From: Cryomorphaceae bacterium
Lineage (GTDB): Bacteria; Bacteroidota; Bacteroidia; Flavobacteriales; UBA7430
NCBI GenBank assembly: GCA_019649675.1
Contig: BOWN01000004.1
Span: 62,001 to 126,000, forward strand
DNA: 64,000 nt
Direction of reading: 5' to 3'
A program made the position numbers and the translations under genes. This document shows positions 40,174 through 51,281 of the stretch, in pieces. The notes below the pieces were generated by a model, which saw only the letters and a program-made list of their open reading frames with translations, ran no database searches and had not been told where the DNA came from. Within the stretch, counting starts at the first letter, position 1; each line of letters begins with the position of its first letter.

Positions 40174-40365
40174 ATGAATAAAGGAACAGTTAAATTTTTC
40201 AATCAGTCCAAAGGATTTGGATTTATTATTGATGATGAATCCAAAACTGAATATTTCGTTCACGTAACTGGTTTAATCGATGAGATTAACGAGAACGATG
40301 CAGTTGAATTTGAATTACAGGAAGGTAGAAAAGGTCTAAATGCTGTTAATGTAAAACTTGTTTAA
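40174..40365 (+). CDS. cold-shock domain protein (copy 2)
   Basis: 63 residues, intact, 11 bases after copy 1. Differs from copy 1 at six positions (FNQ for FDE, ENDA for EGDS, LV for TA at the end) while many codons differ silently, which indicates an old duplication under strong protein-level constraint. RNP1 and RNP2 are unchanged. Confidence 0.92.
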   Translation: MNKGTVKFFNQSKGFGFIIDDESKTEYFVHVTGLIDEINENDAVEFELQEGRKGLNAVNVKLV

Positions 40366-40395
40366 AATACCCTTTTTAACTCCTAAATAAGTATT

Positions 40396-40423
40396 AAGCC
40401 TATCCATATCGGATGGGCTTTTT
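40396..40423 (+). terminator. intrinsic terminator after the cold-shock pair
   Basis: AAGCCTATCC, short loop, GGATGGGCTT and a T-run; one bulge in the stem. Confidence 0.75.
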
Positions 40424-40477
40424 AAATATAAAATTTTTAGCTATTATCACAAACCAGCATTTTCCTATATTAGTGAT

Positions 40478-41011
40478 ATGGTAGAATACATCAGATCAAG
40501 AATATTTTTAAAAAATAAAGATTCAAAAAGAAACAAGAACATCCAATTATTGTATGTTGGAAACTTATCACACCCAACAATCTTGGAAGTATCTTACGTT
40601 TGGCAGATAATATGGCCTGCGAAAAAGTTCTTTTGTAGATGAAAACCCCAAATTTAAAGATCGAAAATAAAAAACAGCCCAAATAAGCTTTAAAGCTGTA
40701 GAATGGGAATTTTGCACCCCAGAAAACTGGAAACAACACATTCCAAACGGTTACAAACTCATTGCCATAGAAACAGTTCAACCCTCAAGTAATCTATACA
40801 CATCTGTATTGCCCGTAAAATCTGTATTTTTAGTTGGAAATGAGAAAGTTGGTCTAGATGATGAACCTCTAAAGGAGGTTGAAAAATCCTTTATATCCCA
40901 ATGAAAGGATATAACAAATCGATGAATGTTAGCCACGCACTTACAATTGTACTTGGGGATGTGGATGAGACAAAATTACTACCCATAAAATTACAAGCAA
41001 ACACTCAATAG
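40478..41011 (+). CDS. TrmH/SpoU-family RNA methyltransferase (frameshifts)
   Basis: About 178 codons, the size of compact SPOUT methyltransferases. Readable motifs after correction: NNLGSILRLADNMAC (motif 1), FLVGNEKVGLDDE (motif 2) and IPMKGYNKSMNVSHALTIVL (motif 3), the knot that binds S-adenosylmethionine. Breaks near 40538, 40630, 40670 and 40890. Substrate (tRNA or rRNA 2'-O-ribose) cannot be fixed. Confidence 0.8.
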
Positions 41012-41068
41012 TATGACTGCGTGTATACATCCTCGCTTAAATCGATAAAATTAACATGAAGTGCCTCC

Positions 41069-41140
41069 CATTTCTCCCTTAACAAGTTGCGTTATAGCCT
41101 ATAAATACAAGGATCTAACAATAAAAAAGAGGGAGAAATG
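41069..41140. repeat. spaced inverted repeat, 11-bp arms
   Basis: CATTTCTCCCT (41069-41079) and its exact reverse complement AGGGAGAAATG (41130-41140) flank 50 bases, in the intergenic space between the SpoU gene and the DUF4249 gene. It could fold as a long hairpin in a 3' UTR or a small RNA. Confidence 0.4.
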
Positions 41141-41177
41141 TCAGCAAATATTTAAAACAAAATAAATTGATAAGACG

Positions 41178-41206
41178 AAAGCCTTATTTAAAATGGCTTT
41201 TTTTTT
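41178..41206. terminator. intrinsic terminator between convergent genes
   Basis: AAAGCC and GGCTTT arms with an 11-base A/T loop, followed by nine T. It overlaps the last codon of the minus-strand DUF4249 gene. Confidence 0.65.
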
Positions 41207-42167
41207 ATGGCAGCTCCAAACTTCTAATAGGATCAAGTGGATCTATGGTGATGGTATATCAAGCAAAACCATTGTCAATAGACATGGATCCAAGCACACC
41301 CAGTCCGTTTTCTATATTGGTAAACACCTGTACGGGCTCACCAGCAAAAATAAACTGGTCTTGGTTGTCGTAATGGGCTCTTAAAGACCTGATGTAGTTA
41401 TAATAAGATTCTGATACCGAAGTGAGCTCTAAAATAAATTGCACTCCAATCTCCTCTTCTTCAAACCAAAAAGACTTGTAATCAAAGAAATCAATTGAAA
41501 TCTCTTTCTCAGTGCCATTAAACATCTCATCGTCAAAAAGGGCTTCATCACCATAAAAGTAGCTCCATCGCTCTGTACGCCAGCAGAAGATATAATAGAA
41601 GCATCGTTGCTTTCGAAATAATCAAATCCATAATAGGTATTCGGATTACGAAGTCGTAAGCGGTAAAAGTTATCTTCTGGGGCATCGTTAAAAGAAAAGC
41701 GAACTCTGTAATGCTTTTCATAATCTTGCTCCGATAAAAAGAGTCACATCATTTACATTCAATTTAACCGCAGCAGGTACAGTTGTTTCCGCACGCACCG
41801 CCTCATAATTGGGGTGCACTATTTCGTAAGAATAAATTTTACCAGCAACAGGATTCTGATTAAAATTGTATACATAAGTAGAATCTAGTTCACCCGAAGA
41901 ATCATACGAAAGAGAAACTTGCTCATCCATCTCACCCAATAAAACGCCGTCTTCATACACTTCTACAGTTGCATTATTTACATAAGAAATAGAACTGGCA
42001 TCAAAAGCACCAACAGAATGACTGATAGAGGCATTTATCATAGAATCGGTCGTTAAAATGGAATTCACAACCAACACGCGATCGTGCTCAGGAATATCCA
42101 AATCAACAACAATATCACAAGAAGCAAAAAGCATACTGAATGTAAAGAAATACAAAAAATTCTTCAT
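41205..42167 (-). CDS. DUF4249 lipoprotein, partner of adjacent TonB receptor (frameshifts)
   Basis: About 321 residues. Lipobox LFASC at residue 17. Beta-rich N-terminal part (VLVVNSILTTDSMINASISHS, seen as segments), ATVEVYEDGVLLGEM and YSYEIVHPNYEAVRAETTVP, typical of DUF4249 proteins, which in Bacteroidota usually follow a TonB receptor. Breaks near 41730, 41700, 41540 and 41258; corrected C-terminus TIDPLDPIRSLELP. Begins 4 bases after the receptor stop, so co-translated. Probably a surface-exposed substrate-binding lipoprotein (inference by analogy with SusD). Confidence 0.8.
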
Positions 42168-42171
42168 GGTT

Positions 42172-44580
42172 CTAGAATTTAAAATTATACGTTACGGAAG
42201 GTAAGAAAGGGAATAAAGAAACCTGTCTTGCTACATTTTGATTGAGCCGCCATCCAAGCCAAAGTTTTGCCGCTGTGTACCAAGATAAACGAAATAAGGA
42301 TTCCTACGGTTGTAGGCATTGTATACGCCCACACTCCAAGTTCTTATACCGTTCTTTTTTTCTTTATGAAAGTTGGCACCCAAGTCTAAGCGGTGGTAGG
42401 CATCCATCCTGGTTCCATTGCGCTCACCATAATATTCAATCTCATTGTTATCATTATTAAATCCTGGTGGACCTCCCCCTCCTGGTCCAGAATTTAAATC
42501 TTCTTCATGAGACCAATAGGTGGCTTGCGGAAATGTAATAGCATTTCCAGTTCCATATACCCATGTAATACCCACATCAAATTCTTCAGAAAACTCATGA
42601 GAGAGCACTACAGATATGTCATGTCTTCTATCGTACTTGTAAGAATACCAGTCTCCAAAGTTAATGTGGTCAAAGCGTCTGTTGGTCCAAGATAAGGTTA
42701 ACCAATCCAACCAGATGTTTTCCCTTTTTTTTTTGTAAAAAGTTCCATACCATAAGAGGTTCCTTCTCCATTGGTCTCTATGGTTTCTTGCCAATCTCTG
42801 AAGCTCATAAAAAGCACCTTCTTTATAGGTAATTAAATTGTCCATGGTTTTGTAATAAGCCTCTAAGCTTATTTCATAAACCCCATCTTCTAAAGTACGC
42901 GTTAAGGCCGCAGCAATTTGACTTGATTCTTGTGGTTTTACTTGATTGGTTGAAGGCACCCAAATATCTGTTGGCAATCCAGCATTAGAGTTGGTTAATA
43001 AATGTATGTTCTGCTGCATTTCAGCATACGATATTTTTGCAGACCAATTTTCGTCTATTAAATAGCGGGCAGAAAAACGTGGTTGGAGTGATGTGTAATT
43101 TTTATCGCCAACTCTAAATAAAGAGGCATGAAGGCCTATATTGGCTTTAAACCTATCGTTAAATTTTATATCGTCTTCAAGATACACATAGGCATCATGA
43201 GAATACAAACGGTCAGAAAAAACAAAAGAAGTATCTATACTTTCATCAAACTCAGGCTGTACAGCTCTCAATTCCATTTGTCCCGGATAAAAGGTATGAT
43301 AAGTATCTGAAAGTCCAAACTTCACATAATGATTGGGATTTGGCAGATAATCAAAATCCATTTTTACCCCCAATCTCGAATACCAGAGTAATAAAGAAAT
43401 TCAAATTCATCATTAAATGTTTCACCAAATGTTTCATAAGTGTAATCTTCTTGCATATCTATATCAAACAAGTACTCACTAAATGTTACAGTAGTGTTAC
43501 TAAATAATTTTTCACTATACAAATGGTTCCATCTCAATGATGAAGTAAGATTACCCCAACCTAAACGGAATCTATAATCATCGGAACTGCCATCATAACT
43601 GTCAGAAAAGCAGCATAAAAACGGTCATCACCTGTGTAAACACTCCAGTATAGGCGGTCTTTATCAGAAATTTTATAATTCACCTTGGCATTGAGGTCAT
43701 AAAAATAATACCCCCTCTATCACCATCAGAAGAAGCCATAATAAAAGGCTGAGCAAGCGCATCAATATAGGTTCTACGCGCCGATACAATCCAGGATGCT
43801 TTATCTTTCACTATAGGACCTTGCATGGTTAGCTTAGAAGCAATAAGACCTATAGAACCTTCGCCTTCAAAGGCTTTGGTATTTCCTTCTTTCATGTCTA
43901 TTTCGAGTACCGAAGAAAGCCTTCCACCAAAACGTGCAGGAAAACCACCTTTGTTAAACGCACATTTTTAATGGCATCGGCATTAAATACGGAGAAAAAC
44001 CAAATAAATGCGAAGCATTATAAACGGGTACCCCATCTAATAGAATTAAATTCTGATCTGGCCCACCTCCACGTACATAAAAACCGGAAGAGCCTTCAGA
44101 ACCAGACTGTACACCAGGTAACAACTGAATGGCTTTAAGTACATCTACCTCACCCAACAAAGAAGGCATGGATTTAATTTGCTGTACTGGCACATCTATT
44201 ACGGAGCTTTGTGTACGCTTTACAATACTTTCTTCTCCAGTAAGCACAATTTCTTGAAGTTCTAAAGATTGTGTTTTAAGAGAGACATTATAATGGGCAT
44301 CCTCAGAGAGGTCAACAGAAATTGAAAAGGTCTCATAACCAATAAATGAAAACTCCAATGTGTAGGAAGAAACTGGTAATGTCATACTGAAGAAGCCATA
44401 AGTGTTTGAAGTAGTTCCTAAAGACACTTCTTTAGCTACCACGTTAACACCAACCATTCGCTCTCCAGTATTTGCATCTTCTATATACCCACTAATGGTA
44501 TTTTTTTGTGCAATAAGGTTTGAAGATGAAAACATGAAAAGTATGCCTAATAGGCAAAGCATTTTTTCATAGTCACTCTT
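42172..44580 (-). CDS. TonB-dependent receptor with carboxypeptidase-like N-terminal domain (frameshifts)
   Basis: About 803 residues. Start ATG 44580 requires one base restored in the A-run (MKK then MLCLLGILFMFSSSNLIAQ signal). Then ISGYIEDANTGERMVGVNVV (CarboxypepD_reg-like), plug with IQLLPGVQSGSEGSSGFYVR, GGGPDQNLILLDGVPVYN and GGFPARFGGRLSSVLEID, and a barrel ending LFPFLPSVTYNFKF. Breaks near 44575, 43960, 43700, 43610, 43375, 42755 and 42225. It starts 9 bases after pyrF. Ligand unknown. Confidence 0.87.
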
Positions 44581-44589
44581 TTTAATACG

Positions 44590-45406
44590 CTATATCAATT
44601 TATGATTTAGGAGTTCTTTTTCCATGTCTTGCTGAAGCTCTAAAGCTTTTTCTCTTGCTGCATGGGCAAAATCTTCACCTTCTGAGGCATATATAATACC
44701 ACGAGAAGAATTGACCAACAAACCGCAATCTTTATTCATACCATATTGGGCAACTTCGGCTAAACTACCACCTTGTGCGCCAACACCAGGGACAAGTAAG
44801 AAATGGTTGGGAATGGTTTTTCTAATGTCTGCAAGCCAATCGGCACGCGTTGCACCTACCACATACATCATGTTAGAGTCCGTGCCCCATTGTGAGGATG
44901 TTTCCAATACTTCTTGGTAAAGGGCTTTCCCATTAGATTCGATTAACTGAAAGTCTTTACCACCTTCGTTAGAAGTTAATGCAAGTAAAATGACCCATTT
45001 GCCATCTGAAATAAAAAAGGGGCTTACAGAATCTTTTCCCATGTATGGTGCCACGGTAACAGAATCGAAATTCATGGTCTCAAAAATGCTTTTGCATACA
45101 TTGCTGAAGTATTTCCAATATCGCCTCTTTTGGCATCTGCAATGGTGAAAATATTATTCGGAATATAATTCAAAGTTTTTTGTAAAACCTCCCAACCTTT
45201 GACACCCATGGATTCATAAAAAGCCAAATTGGGCTTAAAAGCTACACACAAATCTTTAGTGGCATCAATAATTTGCTTGTTAAACTCAAAAATTGGATCC
45301 TCAGTTTCTAAAAGATGTTTTGGAATGAGATTTATGTCAGTATCTAAGCCGATACATAAAAAGATTTCTTTGCTTTTATTTGCGCTATTAATTCTGATCT
45401 ATTCAT
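44590..45406 (-). CDS. pyrF: orotidine 5'-phosphate decarboxylase (frameshift near 45080)
   Basis: About 272 residues, the long type found in Bacteroidota. Start [20 protein letters not shown], active-site lysine motif [41 protein letters not shown] and [11 protein letters not shown] phosphate-binding loop. It decarboxylates OMP to UMP. The ATG overlaps the end of prfA by 8 bases, the purM-prfA-pyrF order being tight. Confidence 0.92.
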
Positions 45407-46469
45407 CGCCTTCTTTTAGACGTTCTGCATTCTCTGCTACAGTAAGTTCTTCAATAATTTTATGAATGTCGCCATTAACGATATCATTTAAAGAATAAAG
45501 TGTTAATCCTATCCGATGATCGGTAACACGTCCTTGAGGATAGTTGTAAGTGCGTATCTTCGCAGAGCGGTCGCCAGTGGAAACCATGGTCTTACGCTTA
45601 CCAGCAACTTCTTCATTTCGCTTGGCCAATTCTATTTCATAAATACGAGACCTCAGTACTTGTAAAGCTTTTGCATGATTTTTAATCTGAGATTTCTGAT
45701 CTTGACATTGGGCCACCACACCTGTAGGGATTGTGTTAAACGAACAGCAGAATAAGTAGTATTTACAGATTGTCCACCAGGACCTGAAGAACAATAAGTT
45801 TCTTTTTAATATCTTTTCATGAATCTCAACATCAAACTCTCAGCTTCTGGCAACACCACTACTGAAGCAGCAGATGTATGCACTCTACCCTGCGTTTCTG
45901 TTTGTGGCACTCGTTGTACACGGTGAACACCAGATTCATATTTCATAGTACCATACACGTCTTCACCAGTCACATTCATTACAATTTCTTTATATCCTCC
46001 AGCGGTTCCATGGGTGACATCTACCAGCTCTGTACGCCACTTTTTACTCACAATAGCGCGTGTACATTCTGTAAAGATCGCCAGCAAATATACTGGCCTC
46101 ATCGCCACCAGCTCCAGCACGAATCTCTACGACAGCATTCTTCGAATCTTCAGGGTCTTTAGGAATTAAAAGTACTTTAATACACTCCTCCATTTCAGCC
46201 TTCCTAGGAACGGCTTCATCAAGTTCCATTCGTGCCATCTCTTTCATTTCAGGATCATCTTCAGACTCAAGAATTTCATTAGATTCATCAATATTATCAC
46301 AAACCGTTTTGTAGGCTTTATAAGCATCCACTATAGGTATAAGGTCTTTATATTCCTTATTCAATTTCACATAACGCTTCATGTCAGCAATTACCTCAGG
46401 TTCTATGATTTGCTGAGCAACATCATCGAAACGAAGTTTTATCATTGCTAATTTTTCTAGTAATGCCAT
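45399..46469 (-). CDS. prfA: peptide chain release factor 1 (several frameshifts)
   Basis: About 357 residues, standard for RF1. Start [17 protein letters not shown]. Domain 2 begins [40 protein letters not shown] and [16 protein letters not shown] follow; the peptidyl-hydrolysis GGQ tripeptide is readable at about 45775 ([10 protein letters not shown] after frame correction), and C-terminal [20 protein letters not shown] is intact. Breaks near 46075, 45820, 45790 and 45735. It reads UAA and UAG stops. Starts 1 base after the purM stop. Confidence 0.92.
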
Positions 46470-46470
46470 A

Positions 46471-47636
46471 TTAGTAAACGTATTCACCGTAAGGGCTTTT
46501 AATGGTTAATTTCTTTCCTTTATTTTGCTCTACACGTCCAATAATTTTGGCGTCAACACCAAATTCTTTCGAGATGTTTATAATATCATCGGCATGTTCC
46601 TCATTAATATATATTTCCATGCGGTGTCCCATATTGAAAACCTTATACATCTCTTTCCAATTTGTTCCTGATTGTTCTTGAATAAGTTTAAACAGCGGGG
46701 CACATCAAACATATTGTCTTTGATAACATGAACATCTTCTACAAAATGAAGCACTTTGGTTTGCGCCCCACCACTACAATGAACCATTCCATGAATGTAT
46801 TTTCTATGGGTGTCTAATATTTTCTTTATGATAGGTGCATAAGTACGTGTGGGGAGAGTACTAATTTACCAGCATCAACAGTAACACCAACTACTGTATC
46901 TGTTAAGGAAACTGCGCCAGTATAAATTAATTCACTGGGAACAGAATCATCAAAGCTTTCAGGGTATTTTTCACCCAATTCTTTATGAAAAACATCATGA
47001 CGTGCAGAGGTTAATCCATTAGAACCCATACCACCATTGTAAGCTGTTTCATAAGTAGCTTGACCAAAAGATGATAAACCAACGATTACTTCACCTCCAA
47101 CAATCTTATGATTAGAAATCACATCAGATCGTTTCATTCTAGCGTAACGGTAGAATCTACGATAATGGTTCGAACCAAATCACCAACATCTGCTGTTTCT
47201 CCTCCAGTAGAATAGACTTGTACACCTTGCGAACGCAAATCAGTAAGCAATTCTTCTGTTCCATTGATAATCTCAGAAATGACTTCACCGGGAATTAAAT
47301 TTTTATTTCGACCAATGGTTGATGAAACTAAAATATTATCAACAGCTCCAACACAAAGTAGGTCATCAATATTCATAACAAGCGCATCTTGAGCAATACC
47401 CTTCCAAACAGAAACATCTCCTGTTTCTTTCCAATACATATATGCTAAGGAAGATTTGGTACCAGCACCATCTGCATGCATCACAATACAATACGCATCA
47501 TCTCCTGTTAAACGATCTTCAACAATTTTACAGAATGCTTTGGGAATAAGCCTTTATCAACATTCTTAATTGCATTATGAACGTCTTCTTTAGATGCCGA
47601 AACACCTCGCAACATGTATCTATCTGTATTACTCAA
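46471..47636 (-). CDS. purM: phosphoribosylformylglycinamidine cyclo-ligase (frameshifts)
   Basis: About 388 residues, the Bacteroidota length. Makes AIR from FGAM with [79 protein letters not shown], and C-terminal [20 protein letters not shown]. Breaks near 47533, 46855, 46700 and 46640. The N-terminus [17 protein letters not shown] suggests a TTG start at 47634-47636; the first ATG (47617) would cut conserved residues. First gene of purM-prfA-pyrF. Confidence 0.9.
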
Positions 47637-47680
47637 TGGTAAAACTATGTTGGTTAATTTGATGTAAATATACTTAAATA

Positions 47681-47715
47681 AAAAAGCATCCCACATGAAT
47701 GAGGGATGCTTTTTC
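47681..47715 (-). terminator. intrinsic terminator downstream of the PorE-like gene
   Basis: GCATCCC and GGGATGC arms with a 10-base loop, flanked by A and T runs; 17 bases beyond the PorE-like stop and just upstream of purM. Confidence 0.8.
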
Positions 47716-47731
47716 TTATTGTTTGATGGTT

Positions 47732-49844
47732 CTAATATTCGCCATAAAGTTTTGCATCTTCAGGATCAGACTCAATTTGTTTAAAGTCGGTTCGTCTGTT
47801 CATTTGATGCGCCAATTCGCGTTTTCTTCTAGAACGAATACCTTCTATAAACTCTTTTGTAAACACATCACCTTTCATAAATCCATTACGATCTTCTGTT
47901 AAAGTAAGAGGCTCACTCTCTCCCATTCCAATAGGCTCAAGTCTAGATTCATCAATGCCGTTTTGTATTAGATAATCAACACAAGCTTGAGCTCTTTTTA
48001 ATGATAGGTCTTTATTAAACTCATCGCTACTTCTAAAGTCTGTATGTGAACGTAGCTGAATTCTCAAATCTGGATTAGTCTCAAGAACCTCAACCAGATT
48101 ATCAAGGTCTTTTATCGCTAAATCACGAAGTTCAGCACTACCTAAATCATATTCAATACGAGGTAGCACGATAGGTAAACGGTAAACTTTCATTGCCAAA
48201 TCAACTGAAATGGTATATAAGAATCCTTCATCAGTAACTTCAAAGTCATGAATGGTTAAGTTTTGAGTCGTAACTGTATCTAAAAGGGAATGTATGGATC
48301 TTTCTCATAAGTTACTTCATACTCTACACCTTGTTTAGATTACTTCATCTCCAAAATCAAAAAAGCCGCTTTTATTAGTGATAGCGTCAAAAGAATTTCC
48401 ATCAGAACCTTCAATGTGAACAGAAACACCTTGTAATGGTTCATTTGTTTCTTCATCTTTCAGTACACCTTCCATGATAAATTCTAAGTCCGCCAACTTG
48501 GTCTCATAAATATCATCACCACCGCGACCACCTTTTCTATTAGATGTAAAAAATCCATGTATTGCATCCTTACCAGAAAATATAATACCAAAATCATCAT
48601 AAGATGAATTTATTGGGAATTTCATATTCTTCACCTTGCCAAACTGACCACTAGGTCTCTTGGTAGCTCTAAAAATATCGAAGCCCCCATTCCTAAATGA
48701 CCTTTAGATGCAAAGTAAAGGGTTCCATTTTTATGTAAAAATGGAGTCATTTCTTGACCTTCTGTATTAACTTCGGGACCTAAGTTTTCAGGCTCCCCCA
48801 TGAATCGTCTCTTTTATTATATTCTGACTTCCAAATATCTAAATCTCCATAACCTCCTGGCATGTCAGATACAAAATAAAGCACTTTTCCATTTTCTACA
48901 ATACATGGGTGAATAACCATATAATTTGAATCAACAGGGATATTAATTTCAACTGCCTCAGAACCATCGTTTCCTTTTTGTTCAAATTGATATATACGTG
49001 GAGAATGAGATTCTCTTCTTTTCATGATTGATCGATTAAAATACATGACTTTAAATTTATCATCAAAAGTTACTGCACCTTCATCAAATTTTGTGCTAAT
49101 AGGATCATCAACCCCTTTATAATCGCCATAAGAAACGGGCTCTTTCCATATAGGTTTAGACTTTTTCCCTTTCTTTTTCTTTTTTTGCTTCTCTATTTCA
49201 GTAACCCATATATCGGTGAAATATTGACCTGTCTGTGCACTTAATTTACGACCATTAACTCCCTTCCTAGCAGTGGTAAAATAAAGACTGGTTTGTTTTT
49301 TATCACCAAAACAAGGCATGCGATCATCAAACTTAGAATTAATTTTTTTCATATTAGTAACCGAATAACGAGAGGGATTTTCTGTCCAGTCAATAGCTAA
49401 TTCACAAGCCTCAATAGCTTCTTGAGCTCTCAGGTCCTCTGGAACTTTTTCTTGATACTGACTAAAACTTTTAATAGCCTCTTTATATTTAGCTACTGCT
49501 TTTTCTGGAGTTTTATTTGAAGCTATATTACGTTGCATCATTCCCAAATAATATATTGCTATAGGATCATCATAACGCATCTTTATAGTTCTTTTGTAGT
49601 AACTTTCAGCCTGTCTATAATTACCAATTTTACGAGCACATTCAGCCATACGAAAACTCATGGATATTTTCTGAACTTTATCAGATGACTTAGAATAGGC
49701 TCTCTTGTAGTAATCCATAGCTTTAGCAAATTCATATTGTTCAAAAGCTGCATCAGCTTTCTTAAGCTGTCTACCTTGTCCAAAAATGTTTGAAGTAACA
49801 TTAAATGCTAAAAAAATAAAAAAAATTATACTGTTAAATTTCAT
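47732..49844 (-). CDS. PorE-like TPR / beta-propeller / CRD / OmpA-domain protein (frameshifts)
   Basis: About 704 residues. Order: signal peptide (MKFNSIIFFIFLAFNVTS), TPR helices (AAFEQYEFAKAMDYYKRAY and later repeats to about residue 140), PD40-type propeller (SLYFTTARKGVNG, KVLYFVSDMPGGYGDLDIW), a carboxypeptidase-regulatory-like domain (ETNEPLQGVSVHIEGSDG), and an OmpA_C peptidoglycan-binding domain (NPDLRIQLRSHTDFRSS, LSLKRAQACVDYLI). This architecture is that of PorE, a T9SS component linking the machinery to peptidoglycan. Breaks near 48795, 48685, 48640, 48340, 48285 and 48205. Related OmpA proteins share the plan, so PorE identity is probable, not certain. Confidence 0.8.
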
Positions 49845-49990
49845 ATTATCAAATTAATAATTTGAATGTTAAATTCTAATCGCAATCAATATGTAAAGGA
49901 TTGCTAAAATAACTAAAAATAAAGCAAATAAAAAAGGTATACATATAAGTATGACTTGGTAACAAATACATTATTAGCTTAACTAAATTA

Positions 49991-50019
49991 AAAAAGCACC
50001 AAAACTGGTGCTTTTTTTT
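49991..50019 (-). terminator. intrinsic terminator of glutamine synthetase
   Basis: GCACC, loop AAAACT, GGTGC, with A5 before and T8 after; 15 bases from the stop codon. Confidence 0.8.
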
Positions 50020-50033
50020 AAATAAAATTAATA

Positions 50034-51041
50034 TTAAATGCTAGCTTCTTTTACTGTCTTTACTATTCTACCTGCAATTTTATAAGGATCACCATTTGAA
50101 GCAGGTCGGCGATCTTCTAACCAACCTTTCCAACCATTTTCAACGGTAATAATTGGGATTCTTATTGAAGCACCACGGTCTGAAACACCATAACTAAAAT
50201 CATTAATAGAGGCAGTTTCATGTAAACCAGTTAAGCGCTGTTCATTATGATCACCATAAACTGAGATGTGTTCCTTCACAACTGGCCTAAAAGCTTCACA
50301 TACCTTTTCGTAAGTCTCTTTTGAACCACAAGTTCTAAGAAGTGTATTAGAAAAGTTTGCATGCATACCAGAACCATTCCAATCGCCCTTAATAGGCTTT
50401 GGATGGTATTCAATATAATAACCGTATTTTTCTGTTAATCGATCTAATAAGTAACGTGCTACCCATATCTCATCTCCTGCTTTCTTGGCACCTTTAGCAA
50501 ATAATTGAAATTCCCACTGACCAGAAGCAACCTCTTGATTAATCCCTTCAAAATTAATTCCAGCTTCTATACAAAGATCTGCATGTTCTTCCACAAAATC
50601 TCGACCATGTGTGTTTTTACCACCTACAGAACAATAATACATCCCCTGTGGTCCTGGATAACCCCCGACAGGGAAACCAAGAGGCAATTGAGTATCCTTA
50701 TCCATTATAAAATATTCTTGTTCAAATCCGAACCAAAAATCATTATCATCATCATCAATCATTGCTCGAGCATTAGATTCATGAGGGGTTCCATCAGCAT
50801 TTAACACCTCTGTCATAACCAAAAAGCCATTAATTCTTTCTGGATCAGGGTAAATAGCAACTGGTTTTAACAAACAATCAGAAGAGCCTCCTTCAGCTTG
50901 TTTTGTGGAACTACCATCAAAAGACCACATAGGGCAGTCTTCTAATTTCCCTCCGAAATTTTCAACTACCTTTGTTTTACTTCTCATGTTCTGAGTTGGA
51001 ACATAACCATCTAACCAGATGTATTCTAATTTTGTTTTCAT
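50034..51041 (-). CDS. glutamine synthetase, eukaryote-like type II
   Basis: 335 residues, intact. Forms glutamine from glutamate, ammonia and ATP. At 335 residues it is far shorter than bacterial GSI (about 470) and matches GSII: EYIWLDGYVPTQNMRSKTKV, PMWSFDGSSTKQAEG, WFGFEQEYFIMD, GGYPGPQGMYYCSVGG, and the ATP motif KPIKGDWNGSGMHANFS. GSII is not regulated by adenylylation. Monocistronic with its own promoter box and terminator. Confidence 0.94.
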   Translation of the reverse strand: MKTKLEYIWLDGYVPTQNMRSKTKVVENFGGKLEDCPMWSFDGSSTKQAEGGSSDCLLKPVAIYPDPERINGFLVMTEVLNADGTPHESNARAMIDDDDNDFWFGFEQEYFIMDKDTQLPLGFPVGGYPGPQGMYYCSVGGKNTHGRDFVEEHADLCIEAGINFEGINQEVASGQWEFQLFAKGAKKAGDEIWVARYLLDRLTEKYGYYIEYHPKPIKGDWNGSGMHANFSNTLLRTCGSKETYEKVCEAFRPVVKEHISVYGDHNEQRLTGLHETASINDFSYGVSDRGASIRIPIITVENGWKGWLEDRRPASNGDPYKIAGRIVKTVKEASI

Positions 51042-51089
51042 AAGAGTTTAAAAATAAATGTTTTGTAAAATTAAGTGGATACACATTCG

Positions 51090-51097
51090 CAAATATA
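51090..51097 (-). promoter_or_regulatory. TAnnTTTG promoter box for glutamine synthetase
   Basis: Reads TATATTTG on the minus strand, 48 bases upstream of the ATG. The rest of the 240-base spacer (51042-51281) is AT-rich and shows nothing else I can name. Confidence 0.55.
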
Positions 51098-51281
51098 AAA
51101 TTCAAAGCTTAATGAGTTAAAAATATTTAAAAATTTTATAAAAAATTTTCAACACATAGTGAGCAAATAGATATAAGTCACATTGAAGATAAATAAAATA
51201 GAACTTTTTGTAAGAACTATATGCGGTTTAACAAAAAAACATAATGAATAAAGAAACAATATATCGCCAAAAATCTACTAG

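Noticed and set aside
40491-40781. 96-residue minus-strand frame opposite the SpoU methyltransferase
   Set aside because: Plus-strand SPOUT motifs are clear; the minus frame has no recognisable features and is a shadow.
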